Part shown: in pieces, positions 1-9,389 of the stretch
Layout of the letters: each line of letters opens with the position of its first letter
How positions within the stretch are numbered: the stretch's first letter is position 1
NCBI GenBank assembly: GCA_016708925.1
Contig: JADJET010000006.1
Span: forward strand, 124,001 to 188,000
DNA length: 64,000 nucleotides
Direction: 5' to 3'
DNA from: Gammaproteobacteria bacterium
GTDB taxonomy: Bacteria > Pseudomonadota > Gammaproteobacteria > Pseudomonadales > Porticoccaceae
Notes under the pieces: model-generated
Told to the model about the DNA's origin: nothing
The model's database searches: none
What the model saw: the letters and a program-made list of their open reading frames with translations, nothing else
Program-made: the position numbers and the translations under genes

Positions 1-144
1 CGTCTGGTGGTGACCGAGAGCGGCATCAACCGCGTGGACGATGTGCTCGCCATGCGTGGTCACGGCGTTCACGCCTTTCTGGTTGGCGAAGCCTTTATGC
101 GGGCGCCGGATCCCGGCACCCGGCTGCGCGAGCTCTTTGATTAG
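1..144 (+). CDS. trpC: Indole-3-glycerol phosphate synthase, C-terminal end only
   Basis: The window opens inside this gene; 47 codons and a TAG stop are present. The fragment carries VTESGI and FLVGEAFM, the last phosphate-binding strand and loop of the TrpC TIM barrel, which closes the indole ring in tryptophan synthesis. The gene converges on crp with only 3 bp between the two stop codons. The trpC/vfr/OsmC order is the one I remember from Pseudomonas. The upstream part lies outside the window, so an intact gene cannot be confirmed. Confidence 0.88.
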   Translation, partial: RLVVTESGINRVDDVLAMRGHGVHAFLVGEAFMRAPDPGTRLRELFD

Positions 145-147
145 CGA

Positions 148-780
148 TCAGCGCGCGCCGAACACCACCATGGTTTTGCCGTGCGCTGAAATGAGCTCCT
201 GATCTTCCAGGGTTTTCAGCACCCGTCCGACCATTTCTCGCGAGCAGCCGACGATGCGGCCGATTTCCTGACGGGTGATCTTGATCTGCATGCCGTCCGG
301 GTGGGTCATGGCATCGGGTTCCTTGCACAGTTCGAGCAGGGTGCGGGCGACGCGGCCGGTGACATCGAGAAACGCCAGATCGCCCACCTTGCGGGTGGTG
401 TCGCGCAGGCGCTTGGCCAGTTGTTTGCTCAGGGAGAACAGAAAATCCGGTTGGCGTTGCACGAGCTGGCGGAACGCGGCATAGCTGATTTCCGCGACCT
501 CGCACTCGGTACGGGCGCGTATCGCGGCGCTGCGATCCTGCTGATCGAACAGCCCCAGCTCGCCGAAGAAATCGCCGGTGTTGAGGTACGCGACGATGAT
601 TTCGCGACCATCGTCGTCCTCGATCAGGACGCTGACCGAACCCTTGATGATGTAGTAAAGAGAATCGCAGGCGTCCCCCGCGTGAATCAGCGTGCTCTTG
701 GCGGGGTAACGGCGACGGTTGCAGTGGTTGAGAAACTCCTCGAACTTCGGGATGTGGGGGGTGATGGGTTGGAGTGCCAA
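148..780 (-). CDS. crp: cAMP receptor protein (Crp/Vfr)
   Basis: Global transcription regulator of 210 residues, the same length as E. coli CRP. The cyclic-nucleotide pocket shows FGELGLF followed by RSAAIRA, where the Arg-Ser pair binds the cAMP phosphate. The C-terminal helix-turn-helix reads TRQEIGRIVGCSREMVGR, nearly identical to E. coli, so it should recognise TGTGA-type sites. The open frame runs far upstream without an ATG near the conserved start; I chose the TTG at 780 because GGAGG lies 5 bp upstream and the length fits the family. It is divergent from the OsmC-family gene, as crp is from yhfA in E. coli. Confidence 0.93.
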   Translation of the reverse strand: MALQPITPHIPKFEEFLNHCNRRRYPAKSTLIHAGDACDSLYYIIKGSVSVLIEDDDGREIIVAYLNTGDFFGELGLFDQQDRSAAIRARTECEVAEISYAAFRQLVQRQPDFLFSLSKQLAKRLRDTTRKVGDLAFLDVTGRVARTLLELCKEPDAMTHPDGMQIKITRQEIGRIVGCSREMVGRVLKTLEDQELISAHGKTMVVFGAR

Positions 781-963
781 GGGTTCCTCCCTGGGAGCTA
801 TTTTGAGGGGCCTGTCGCATGACGCATGTTCAGGCGCGAACGGTTCGCGCGACAAGCGAGCGGAAAGTCGCACTTCGGGCAGCAAATTGCAAGCTGGGGC
901 CTTGCCGAAAATCTGGCTTTCGGGCTGTGCTAGTCTGGCCCATTGTGTGTAGAGGGGGAAACC

Positions 964-1383
964 ATGAAGGCAGTAGTGAAGTGGGTCGACAACGCCATGT
1001 TCCTGGGCGAGTCGGGCAGCGGCCATGCGGTGGTGATGGATGGGCCGGAAGATCATGGCGGCCGCAATCTGGGCGTCCGACCCATGGAGATGCTGCTGAT
1101 CGGCATGGGCGGGTGTGCCAGCTTTGATGTCATGAGCATTCTGCAGAAAGCCCGCCAGCAGGTCCGTCATTGCCGCGCCGAGCTGGAAGCCGAACGCGCC
1201 GACGCCGTGCCGGCCGTGTTTACCCGAATCAATATCCATTTCGTGGTGGAAGGCGTGAACCTCAAGGAGGCTCAGGTCAAGCGCGCTGTGGAGCTGTCGG
1301 CCCAGAAGTACTGTTCCGCCTCCATCATGTTTGCGCAGGCCGGGGTCGTGGTGACCCACAGTTATGCCGTGGAGCAAGTGTGA
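964..1383 (+). CDS. OsmC family protein (YhfA-like)
   Basis: A 139-residue protein of the OsmC/Ohr superfamily. It shows GVRPMEMLLIGMGGCASFDV, the helix that holds the first conserved cysteine, and a second cysteine in QKYCSASIM. These are the two positions that act on organic peroxides in OsmC/Ohr enzymes; for the YhfA branch no substrate is established. The ATG at 964 follows GGGGG at a good distance. It lies divergent to crp with a 183 bp shared control region, the arrangement of crp and yhfA in enterobacteria. CRP-dependent expression is possible but is inference. Confidence 0.85.
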   Translation: MKAVVKWVDNAMFLGESGSGHAVVMDGPEDHGGRNLGVRPMEMLLIGMGGCASFDVMSILQKARQQVRHCRAELEAERADAVPAVFTRINIHFVVEGVNLKEAQVKRAVELSAQKYCSASIMFAQAGVVVTHSYAVEQV

Positions 1384-1427
1384 GGGCTGGCTGAATGACC
1401 CGGCGTGCAGGTGAAATCCACCCCAGC

Positions 1428-1461
1428 AAAAAAAAAGCCGGGGAGCGCGAGGCTCCCCGGC
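1428..1461 (-). terminator. Rho-independent terminator (minus strand)
   Basis: Perfect 10 bp arms GCCGGGGAGC (1437-1446) and GCTCCCCGGC (1452-1461) close a 5 nt loop. Read on the minus strand the hairpin is followed by nine T residues (1436-1428). On the plus strand the 3' side is AAATAACT, so the orientation is clearly leftward. No leftward protein gene lies upstream of it, which is why it matters. Confidence 0.75.
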
Positions 1462-1531
1462 AAATAACTTACAGGGGGGTTAGGAAGGAGAGTGACCGGC
1501 GGGCTCCTAGGACCCATCGTTGCCGGACACA
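1428..1531 (-). ncRNA. Candidate small RNA with anti-Shine-Dalgarno segment
   Basis: A possible sigma-70 promoter on the minus strand has TTGCGC (1565-1560), a 16 bp spacer and TACCAT (1543-1538). Transcription from about 1531 would end at the strong hairpin-T9 terminator, giving an RNA of about 104 nt. The middle (1492-1474) reads CTCTCCTTCC then a C tract, which is complementary to ribosome binding sites, as in many Hfq-type regulatory RNAs. There is no ORF of useful length. This is inference from layout; conservation or expression is not tested. Confidence 0.35.
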
Positions 1532-1694
1532 GGCGCTATGGTAGCGATATTGGAACATGGCGCAAATGGATTGTTTTTATAAAAATCATAACTAAAAAGA
1601 CTTTTATGATGCGCTTGCCGGCGACACGGGCGGCATAGCTTGTATAATTGGTCCGGATCATAACGACCACAACCATGCACGGTGATTATCCGAT

Positions 1695-2690
1695 ATGACC
1701 ATCAACACGCTTGCCCGGGTTGACCTTAATCTGCTGGTGGCGCTGCAAGTGCTGCTTGAGGAGCTGAACGTGACCCGCTCGGCGGAGCGTCTGCACGTCT
1801 CTCAGCCGGCGATGAGCAAAACCCTGTTGCGTCTGCGCAATGTCTTCGAGGACGCGCTGTTTACACGCAGTGGCCGCGGCCTGGTGCCCACGCCCCGGGC
1901 GCTGGAGCTCAAGCAGGCGCTGCCGCAATTACTGGAAGGCATCGGTGGCCTGCTGGTGCGCACGGAATTCGATCCCGCCACCTTTGCGGGGCATGTGCGC
2001 ATTGCGGCGCCCGAATTCATGGCCGTACAGGTGGTGCCGCAGTTGGTCGGTATTCTGGAAGAAGAGGCACCAAGTCTGTGTTTGGCGGTAGCCAACGCCG
2101 AGGAATCCTATATCAGCGAGCTCGAGTCCGGCGCCACCGACTTCGTGCTGGAGGTCGAGAAGCCCGTACCCCGCGGCTGTCTGGTGACTTCGCTGGGAAA
2201 TTTCACGCCGGCGGTGTGGATGCGAAGCGACCACCCCTTGGCGGAACGGGATTTCGATCTTGAGGAAATGCTGGAATACCCTTTTGTGCAGTATTACCTA
2301 CTGATTGCCGGTCGGGTGGATGCGACGACGGAAAGCCGTTTTGACAAGTTGATTGGGCGGATGGGCTATCGGCGCCGCAAGGCGATAGTGACCAACCAAT
2401 TGATGACGGCCCTTGATACCCTGCAATCCAGCAACTGCCTCCTGCTCGCCACCATGGACGATCTCAAGCAGGAGAGCGAGTTTTACCAGATCGTGCGCAA
2501 GCCCTATCCCAGCTCCCTGGAGCACGAGCCGTTCATCCCGGCGGCACTGTTGCAGCACGAACGCACCGCCAATTCACCGATGCACAACTGGGTGAAGGAA
2601 AAGATCCTGACCATCGTGCAGGGAATTCGGGTGGAGCGCGATATGGAGCGAAACTTGTCGCCGGCGATTGCGCGCGCTCAACCCCGGTAG
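1695..2690 (+). CDS. LysR-family transcription regulator
   Basis: A 331-residue regulator. The N-terminal helix-turn-helix (residues about 10-70) shows DLNLLVALQVLLEE, SAERLHVSQPAMSKTLLRLR and the typical LysR wing, followed by an effector-binding periplasmic-protein-like domain (about 95-310). The N-terminus resembles the LeuO/NodD-type branch. The ATG start follows a leader with no strong SD. No divergent target gene is next to it, so its regulon is unknown. It ends convergently with coq7 and overlaps its stop by 13 bp. In Pseudomonas I recall speD in this place, so the regulator may be a local replacement. Confidence 0.88.
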   Translation: MTINTLARVDLNLLVALQVLLEELNVTRSAERLHVSQPAMSKTLLRLRNVFEDALFTRSGRGLVPTPRALELKQALPQLLEGIGGLLVRTEFDPATFAGHVRIAAPEFMAVQVVPQLVGILEEEAPSLCLAVANAEESYISELESGATDFVLEVEKPVPRGCLVTSLGNFTPAVWMRSDHPLAERDFDLEEMLEYPFVQYYLLIAGRVDATTESRFDKLIGRMGYRRRKAIVTNQLMTALDTLQSSNCLLLATMDDLKQESEFYQIVRKPYPSSLEHEPFIPAALLQHERTANSPMHNWVKEKILTIVQGIRVERDMERNLSPAIARAQPR

Positions 2691-3289
2691 CTGAGGGCGG
2701 TCATCAGCCGGGAGGTCAGCGTCATGGCGGCCTGCACCGGTCCCGGAAAAGTCAGGGCGCCGGCGCGCCTGGCGCGATGGGCGTGCGCCGCCTCGTCGGC
2801 GAGCATCCGGGTCACCAGCGCGCGGCTGCGCGCATCCTGAGCGGGCAGGCGCTCGAGATGATCGCGCAGATGTTCGCAGACCTGATCCTCGGTGGCGGCG
2901 ACGAAACCGAGCCCCAGGCGGTCGCCGACCAGCCCCGCGCCCGCGCCCAGCGCAAAAGAGGCGGCATACCAGAGCGGATTGAGGCGGCTGGGGTGGGCGT
3001 CCAGTTCGTCGAGCCGCTGCTGGCACCAGTCCAGATGATCTTCCTCTTCGCGCGCCGCGGCCGTCATGTCGGCGCGGGTCGCGGCGCTTTTTGCGGTCAG
3101 CGCCTGGCCGCGATAGAGCGCCTGTGCGCAAACTTCGCCGCTGTGGTTGACCCGCATCAGACCCGCCGCGTGGCGTTGTTCCGCGGCATCCAGCTCGGCT
3201 TCCGGGGCGGCGTCGGCCGGCGACGGCGCGCTCCCGCCGGTGCTCGCGGAGCCGACCGTGCGCAGGGCGTGGTCGATCTCGGCGAGCAC
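2678..3289 (-). CDS. coq7: Ubiquinone biosynthesis hydroxylase Coq7 (di-iron)
   Basis: This is the 2-nonaprenyl-3-methyl-6-methoxy-1,4-benzoquinol hydroxylase that performs the last ring hydroxylation of ubiquinone. Di-iron ligands are visible: MRVNHSGE (first Glu), REEEDHLDW (Glu and His) and DEAAHAHRAR (Glu and His). The body is 203 residues, slightly shorter than usual. The only start in this frame is a GTG at 3289 with no ribosome binding site, while the upstream codons SQRTLSTID look like a family N-terminus and are closed by a TAG. An ATG with GGAG at 3339 lies in another frame, so a small frameshift in the first codons is possible. Confidence 0.9.
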   Translation of the reverse strand: MLAEIDHALRTVGSASTGGSAPSPADAAPEAELDAAEQRHAAGLMRVNHSGEVCAQALYRGQALTAKSAATRADMTAAAREEEDHLDWCQQRLDELDAHPSRLNPLWYAASFALGAGAGLVGDRLGLGFVAATEDQVCEHLRDHLERLPAQDARSRALVTRMLADEAAHAHRARRAGALTFPGPVQAAMTLTSRLMTALSYRG

Positions 3290-3429
3290 AAGATCGATGG
3301 TCGAGAGTGTGCGCTGGCTGACTGTCTACTGGCCGACATGGACGACTCCGGTGCTGCTGCCCGATGGGTTCCGATTCTAGACCGCTTGCGGCCGGTTTTG
3401 TCGGGGTTGAAGAATGCGGGGGCGATTGG

Positions 3430-4725
3430 TCAGCCGCCGGGAGAATCCTCGCGGGCAATGGCCCGGTAGCCGATATCGCCGCGGCAAAACCCGCCGTCCC
3501 AATGAATCCCCCGGATACATTCGTAGGCGCGTGTCTGTGCCGCGCGCACCGTGGCGCCGAGCGCGGTGACGCACAGCACCCGCCCGCCGCTGGTCACCAC
3601 CGCGTCGGCCTGCAAGCGGGTGCCGGCGTGAAATACCTTGACGGCCGGATCGGATGTGTCCGGCAGACCCTGGATCGGGTCGCCCTTGCGGTAATCCCCG
3701 GGATAGCCGCCCGCGGCCATCACCACGCCGAGCGCCGGGCGCGGATCCCAGTCCGCCGCGACGCTATCGAGCGTACCGCCGAGCGCGGCTTGCACCAGCC
3801 CCACCAGATCGGAGCGCAGGCGCAGCAGGATCGGCTGGGTTTCGGGGTCGCCAAAGCGGCAGTTGTATTCGATCACCCGGGGTGCGCCGTCGGCCGTGAT
3901 CATCAGCCCGGCGTAGAGGAAGCCGCGATAGCGGTTGCCCTCGGCCGCCATGCCGCGCACGGTCGGCAGGATCACCTCGGTCATGACGCGCCGGTGCACG
4001 GCGTCCGTCACCACGGGGGCTGGCGAATAGGCGCCCATGCCGCCGGTGTTGGGGCCGGTGTCGCCATCTCTGACGCGCTTGTGATCCTGGCTGGTGGCCA
4101 TGGGCAGCACCTGCTCGCCGTCCACCATGACGATGAAGCTCGCCTCTTCGCCTTCGAGAAACTCCTCGATCACCACCCGGTGGCCGGCGCTGCCGAAGGC
4201 ATTGCCCGCCAGCATGTCGCGCACCGCGGACTCGGCTTCGGCGCGCGTGGTGGCGACGATCACGCCCTTGCCGGCGGCCAGGCCATCGGCCTTGACCACG
4301 ATGGGCGCGCCCCGTTGGCGCAACCAGGCGAGCGCCGGCTCCAGCTCGGTGAAAGCCGCGTAGGCGGCGGTGGGAATGCCGTGGCGTTCCATGAACGCCT
4401 TGGCAAAATGCTTGGAACCTTCCAGTTGCGCCGCGCCCTGGCGCGGGCCGAAGACGGGCAGGCCCAGGGCTTCGAAGCGGTCGACCAGCCCGGCGACCAG
4501 CGGGCCTTCCGGGCCGACCAGGGTGAACGCCACCTTCCGGTCGGCCGCAAAGCGGGCCAGCGCCTCGATGTCCTCCGCCACGATGGCGACGTTTTCGACT
4601 TTGGGCTCCAGCGCGGTGCCGGCATTGCCGGGTGCCACATAGACGGTTGCCACCGCCGGGCTTTGTGCCAGCTTCCAGGCGAGGGCGTGTTCGCGCCCAC
4701 CGCCGCCGATGACCAGGATATTCAT
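3430..4725 (-). CDS. purD: Phosphoribosylamine-glycine ligase
   Basis: The 431-residue GARS enzyme of purine synthesis; it joins glycine to phosphoribosylamine using ATP. MNILVIGGGGREHALAWK is the classic N-terminus, KADGLAAGKGVIV is the ATP-grasp lysine loop, and EYNCRFGDPETQ holds metal-binding residues. Length matches the family (about 430). It is the last gene of a leftward group whose first gene is purH; an OYE reductase and a 70-residue membrane protein lie between the two, where many gammaproteobacteria have purH-purD adjacent. The ATG at 4725 is 25 bp below the OYE stop. Confidence 0.97.
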   Translation of the reverse strand: MNILVIGGGGREHALAWKLAQSPAVATVYVAPGNAGTALEPKVENVAIVAEDIEALARFAADRKVAFTLVGPEGPLVAGLVDRFEALGLPVFGPRQGAAQLEGSKHFAKAFMERHGIPTAAYAAFTELEPALAWLRQRGAPIVVKADGLAAGKGVIVATTRAEAESAVRDMLAGNAFGSAGHRVVIEEFLEGEEASFIVMVDGEQVLPMATSQDHKRVRDGDTGPNTGGMGAYSPAPVVTDAVHRRVMTEVILPTVRGMAAEGNRYRGFLYAGLMITADGAPRVIEYNCRFGDPETQPILLRLRSDLVGLVQAALGGTLDSVAADWDPRPALGVVMAAGGYPGDYRKGDPIQGLPDTSDPAVKVFHAGTRLQADAVVTSGGRVLCVTALGATVRAAQTRAYECIRGIHWDGGFCRGDIGYRAIAREDSPGG

Positions 4726-4750
4726 GGTTGCCGGGCTCCCGTACCTTGGG

Positions 4751-5881
4751 TCATAGCAGGGTATCCAGGTCGCTTTTGTCGTAGGCGCGCAGTTCGTTGT
4801 CGCGCCCGGCGGCGATCATCCGGGGCCAGTCCGGGTTTGGAATCAGGGCGCGGCCCACCGCGACCAGGTCGAAGTCGCCGCGCGCCAGCAGGTCGTCAAG
4901 GTTGCGCAGGCTGGCGGGTTCGGCATGGGTGCCGATGTTGCGCTTCTCTTCGTCGATGAAATCCTGATCCAGGCTGATGCTGCCGACCGCGATGCAGGGT
5001 TTGCCGGTGATCTTTCGGGTCCAGCCGGCGAGATTCAGGTCCGAACCGGGAAATTCCGGCTCCCAGAAGCGCCTTGTGCTGCAATGGAAGACGTCGACGC
5101 CGGCCTGTGCCAGTGGCGCCAGGAAAGTTTCCAGCTCCGCGGGCGAAGTCACCAGACGGGCCTGATAGTTTTGCAGCTTCCACTGGGAAAACCGCAGGAT
5201 GATGGGGAAGTCCGGGCCCACGCGGGCGCGTGTCGCGGCGACGATCTCGGCGGCAAAGCGGGTGCGATTGGCGATGGAGCCGCCGTAGGCGTCGCTGCGG
5301 CGGTTGGTGCCCTCCCAGAAAAACTGGTCGATCAGGTAACCGTGGGCGCCGTGGATCTCCACGGCGTCGAAGCCGAGGCGCTGGGCGTCGGCGGCGCCCT
5401 GGGCGAAGGCGGTGACCACGGCGTCGATATCCGCCTGGGTCATGGCGTGGCCGTGTTCGCGGTCCGGCATCAGCAGCCCGGACGGAGTGAACGCCGGCGT
5501 GTCCGGAAACGGATCGATCACCACGCCGGGCGCACCGATGCCGCGCATCGCGCCCACATGCCAGAGCTGCGGGGCGATCTTGCCACCCGCCGCATGCACG
5601 GCTTCCACGACCTGCCGCCAGCCGGCCAGCGCCGCGTCGCCGTAGAAAAACGGGACGTTTTCGTAGGCGCTCGCCGCCGGATGGTTGACGCAGGTGCCCT
5701 CGGTGATGATGAGCCCGGTGCCGCCTTCAGCTCGGCGCCGGTAATAGGCTGCGACCTGCTCGCCGGGCACATTGCCGGGGGAAAAATTGCGCGTCATGGG
5801 CGCCATCACCACCCGGTTGGGCAGTTCCAGGCCGGTCATGTGGAAGGGCTTGAACAATGCGTTGCTGCTACTGCTGTGCAT
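4751..5881 (-). CDS. Old Yellow Enzyme-family alkene reductase
   Basis: A 376-residue FMN enzyme of the NADH:flavin oxidoreductase family, which reduces activated C=C bonds such as enones. N-terminal LPNRVVMAPMTRN is the FMN-binding strand, EGTCVNHP and QLWHVG follow, and DAVEIHGAHGYLIDQFFWEG is the classic barrel motif. VGRALIPNPDW near the C-terminus binds FMN phosphate. Active-site HGAHGYL has the His-x-x-His-x-Tyr spacing. It is placed between purH and purD with small gaps (25 bp to purD), so it is probably co-transcribed although it has no clear role in purine synthesis. The natural substrate is unknown. Confidence 0.93.
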   Translation of the reverse strand: MHSSSSNALFKPFHMTGLELPNRVVMAPMTRNFSPGNVPGEQVAAYYRRRAEGGTGLIITEGTCVNHPAASAYENVPFFYGDAALAGWRQVVEAVHAAGGKIAPQLWHVGAMRGIGAPGVVIDPFPDTPAFTPSGLLMPDREHGHAMTQADIDAVVTAFAQGAADAQRLGFDAVEIHGAHGYLIDQFFWEGTNRRSDAYGGSIANRTRFAAEIVAATRARVGPDFPIILRFSQWKLQNYQARLVTSPAELETFLAPLAQAGVDVFHCSTRRFWEPEFPGSDLNLAGWTRKITGKPCIAVGSISLDQDFIDEEKRNIGTHAEPASLRNLDDLLARGDFDLVAVGRALIPNPDWPRMIAAGRDNELRAYDKSDLDTLL

Positions 5882-5986
5882 GAATATTCCCCGCGATAAA
5901 AAAGTTGGGCAACAAGTTTGGGCGACAACGTCGAGGCGATCCGCGTGCGACGATCAATGCACGCCGGGTGGCGGGGGCACGGCGAG

Positions 5987-6199
5987 CTACTCGGGGACCG
6001 ATGGTGCCGCGCACTTCGCGAGCTTCCGCTGCAGTTGCGCGATCCGGGTCTCGGCGTCTTGCAATTTCCAGGAAAGATCCATCGACTGCTGAAACAGTTG
6101 CCCCTGTTCGCGATGCTGGTACACCACGAAAGCGACCACGCCGATGGCGAGCAGCGCCAGGACCACGACGGCGTCCAGATGGATGGTGAACGTTTTCAT
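5987..6199 (-). CDS. Small single-pass membrane protein, unknown function
   Basis: A 70-residue product. Residues about 9-28 (DAVVVLALLAIGVVAFVVYQ) form one transmembrane helix; residues about 33-62 are a charged heptad-like stretch that could be a short coiled coil. The ATG at 6199 has GGAG 6 bp upstream, so translation is well supported. It lies between purH and the OYE gene in the same direction. I do not recognise a family, and no function should be inferred beyond membrane location. Confidence 0.6.
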   Translation of the reverse strand: MKTFTIHLDAVVVLALLAIGVVAFVVYQHREQGQLFQQSMDLSWKLQDAETRIAQLQRKLAKCAAPSVPE

Positions 6200-6277
6200 G
6201 AAGGCTCCGCAGCTCTGGCGTAGGATTCGTCGTCGGGTTCAGGGCGACGCCGACTCAATAGTCCGTGTGAATGATCG

Positions 6278-7852
<1,575 letters not shown>

Positions 7853-7883
7853 GGGTACTCCGTGATGGGCGGCGGGCCGCCGG

Positions 7884-8183
7884 CTACAGCAGGTCGTACT
7901 GCTTCATTTTTTTGCGCAGGGTGCCGCGATTGAGGCCGAGCAGCTCCGCCGCCCGGCACTGGTTGCCACCGGTGTGGGCCAACACGCAGCGGAACAGCGG
8001 CGCTTCCACTTCCCGTAACACCAGCGCATAGAGGTCGGTGGTGTGTTGGCCGTCGAGTAATGCGAAGTAACGCGCCAGGGCGTCGGTCACGCATTCGGCG
8101 AGCGAGGCGCCACCGAGCTCGGTGTCCAGCAGGGCCCGCGTCGCAAGGGCCAATTCGGCATCGGAATGGCGGTCGTCGGCCAA
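7884..8183 (-). CDS. fis: DNA-binding protein Fis
   Basis: A 99-residue nucleoid protein matching the E. coli length of 98. The C-terminal HTH is GGNQCRAAELLGLNRGTLRK followed by KMKQYDLL, close to E. coli Fis. It bends DNA and acts at rRNA promoters; an rrn operon is present further right in this window. In related genomes dusB normally sits directly upstream of fis, but here the next gene upstream is the DUF3426 gene and dusB is absent. Confidence 0.96.
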   Translation of the reverse strand: MADDRHSDAELALATRALLDTELGGASLAECVTDALARYFALLDGQHTTDLYALVLREVEAPLFRCVLAHTGGNQCRAAELLGLNRGTLRKKMKQYDLL

Positions 8184-8294
8184 GGTATTGCCTCGGGGCT
8201 GGGCGGGCGTGGAGCGAGGCGACGCATGATAGCTGGCCGTTTGCCGGTCCGGAAGATGGGAGCGCCGGTTTCCTGCGACTGTTGTGGCGGCGGA

Positions 8295-9319
8295 TCAATC
8301 GACCGGCGCGAGCGTATAGGAAACCGCCTCCGGACCCGGGTCGACGAGCTCCAGCACCAGATGCAGGGATTGGCCGACGGCGAGCGTACTCGCCGCGGGC
8401 TGGTCCAGATACTCGCCGGGGGCAAAGCGCCGTTCCGCAACCACCGCGCCTTGAAGATTTTCGAACTGAAGCCGCACATTCGGCAGGGGCTGGGCTTCGC
8501 GGCCGCGATTGGTGAGCATGGCATCGAGACGCAAGGTGCCGGGCGCCTGGGTGCGCACCACAAGCTGGTCGACGGCAATGGCGGCGAGATCGCGATACGC
8601 CGGCCGCCGGCATGGCAGGACATCGCACAGCGCGCGATAGGCGCCGCGCAGTGCGGGGCGCTGATCCAGCAGATCGGCGTGGAAATACAGTCCCTGTAAC
8701 AACAGTACGCCGACGGCGGCGATCACGATGGCTGCAGCGGCGCCTGAGCTGGCTGGGCCGCGTTCCGGTTGCGGCCAGGCGGGGGTGGCAGGGGATGGTA
8801 CGGCGTCCGCGATGGTATCCGGCACGAGCGGGGTCGGTTCCAGCGCGGCTGCGTCCGGCGGGAGCAAGGATGAATGTGCTACACCGTCGCCCCGCAGGCT
8901 GTTTCGCTGGTTTCGGACTCGGACTCGGACTCGGACTCGGACTCGGACTCGGACTCGGACTCGGACTCGGACTCGGACTCGGACTCGGACTCAGGCTCAG
9001 GCTCAGGCTCAGGCTCGACTGGGTGCGGCGGCGCAAGAATCGACGCGAGGGCGCCGTATCCGGGCTCCATGGTCGTGGTCGAGGCGGGCGCCGGATGGTC
9101 GGCGTCGACCGGGTGTTCGAGCGGCCAGTCCGTGTCCGGGCGGAGCCAGAGTGGCGTTACTGGCGCCGGTTCGGGTGCCAGCGCCACGCCGTGGGCATTG
9201 GCGTCGAAGGGCGCCAGGCAGAAGCCGCAGCGCACCAGGCCGCCGGCAGCGCGCCGTTGCGCGGTGGTGATGCGAAAGCAGATATTGCAAGCGGGACAAC
9301 ACGCGCCGTATTCCGTCAC
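8295..9319 (-). pseudogene. Zinc-ribbon / DUF3426 membrane protein, frameshifted
   Basis: Two frames together make one gene. The 5' part (9319 to 8879) starts at a GTG with GGAG 7 bp upstream and encodes a zinc ribbon: CCPACNICF with a second pair in RCGFC. It continues into Glu-Pro and Glu-Ser dipeptide repeats and ends early at a TAG. The 3' part resumes in another frame near 8900 (HSSLLPPD) and encodes a transmembrane helix (AAAIVIAAVGVLLLQGLYF) plus the DUF3426 domain. One extra base in the G4 run near 8890-8893 would join them. Such proteins lie between dusB and prmA in Pseudomonas. The cause may be a true mutation, a sequencing error or slippage. Confidence 0.8.
8915..9016. repeat. Hexanucleotide tandem repeat (GGACTC)13 + (AGGCTC)4
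   Basis: Thirteen perfect copies of GGACTC span 8915-8992 and four copies of AGGCTC span 8993-9016. On the coding (minus) strand they encode Glu-Pro x4 then Glu-Ser x13 in the linker of the zinc-ribbon protein. Unit length is a multiple of three, so copy-number change would lengthen or shorten the acidic linker without shifting frame. Confidence 0.97.
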
Positions 9320-9389
9320 GACAGGGCTCCGGAAGGCGGCGCCCCATAGTGGCGCACCACGCGCGCCGCAGCGGGTTTGATCAGCCCGT

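Larger units (their letters stand above)
1384..1694. other. Intergenic region osmC family - lysR
   Basis: This 311 bp stretch has no convincing protein gene. It holds a terminator-like hairpin oriented for the minus strand, a possible minus-strand small RNA above it, and an AT-rich segment (about 1565-1610) before the lysR leader. Confidence 0.6.

Noticed and set aside
148..1377. A 409-codon minus-strand frame covering crp and the osmC gene
   Set aside because: Only the part from 780 down is Crp; the rest is antisense to the osmC gene. GGAGG before the TTG at 780 and the 210-residue length settle the start.
8915..9016. Hexamer array considered as a CRISPR or phage-type repeat
   Set aside because: Six-base units without spacers; a coding microsatellite.
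8874..9380. Plus-strand Asp-Ser repeat ORF, like a serine-aspartate repeat surface protein
   Set aside because: It is the antisense reading of the hexamer repeat; the minus strand carries the zinc-ribbon and DUF3426 domains.
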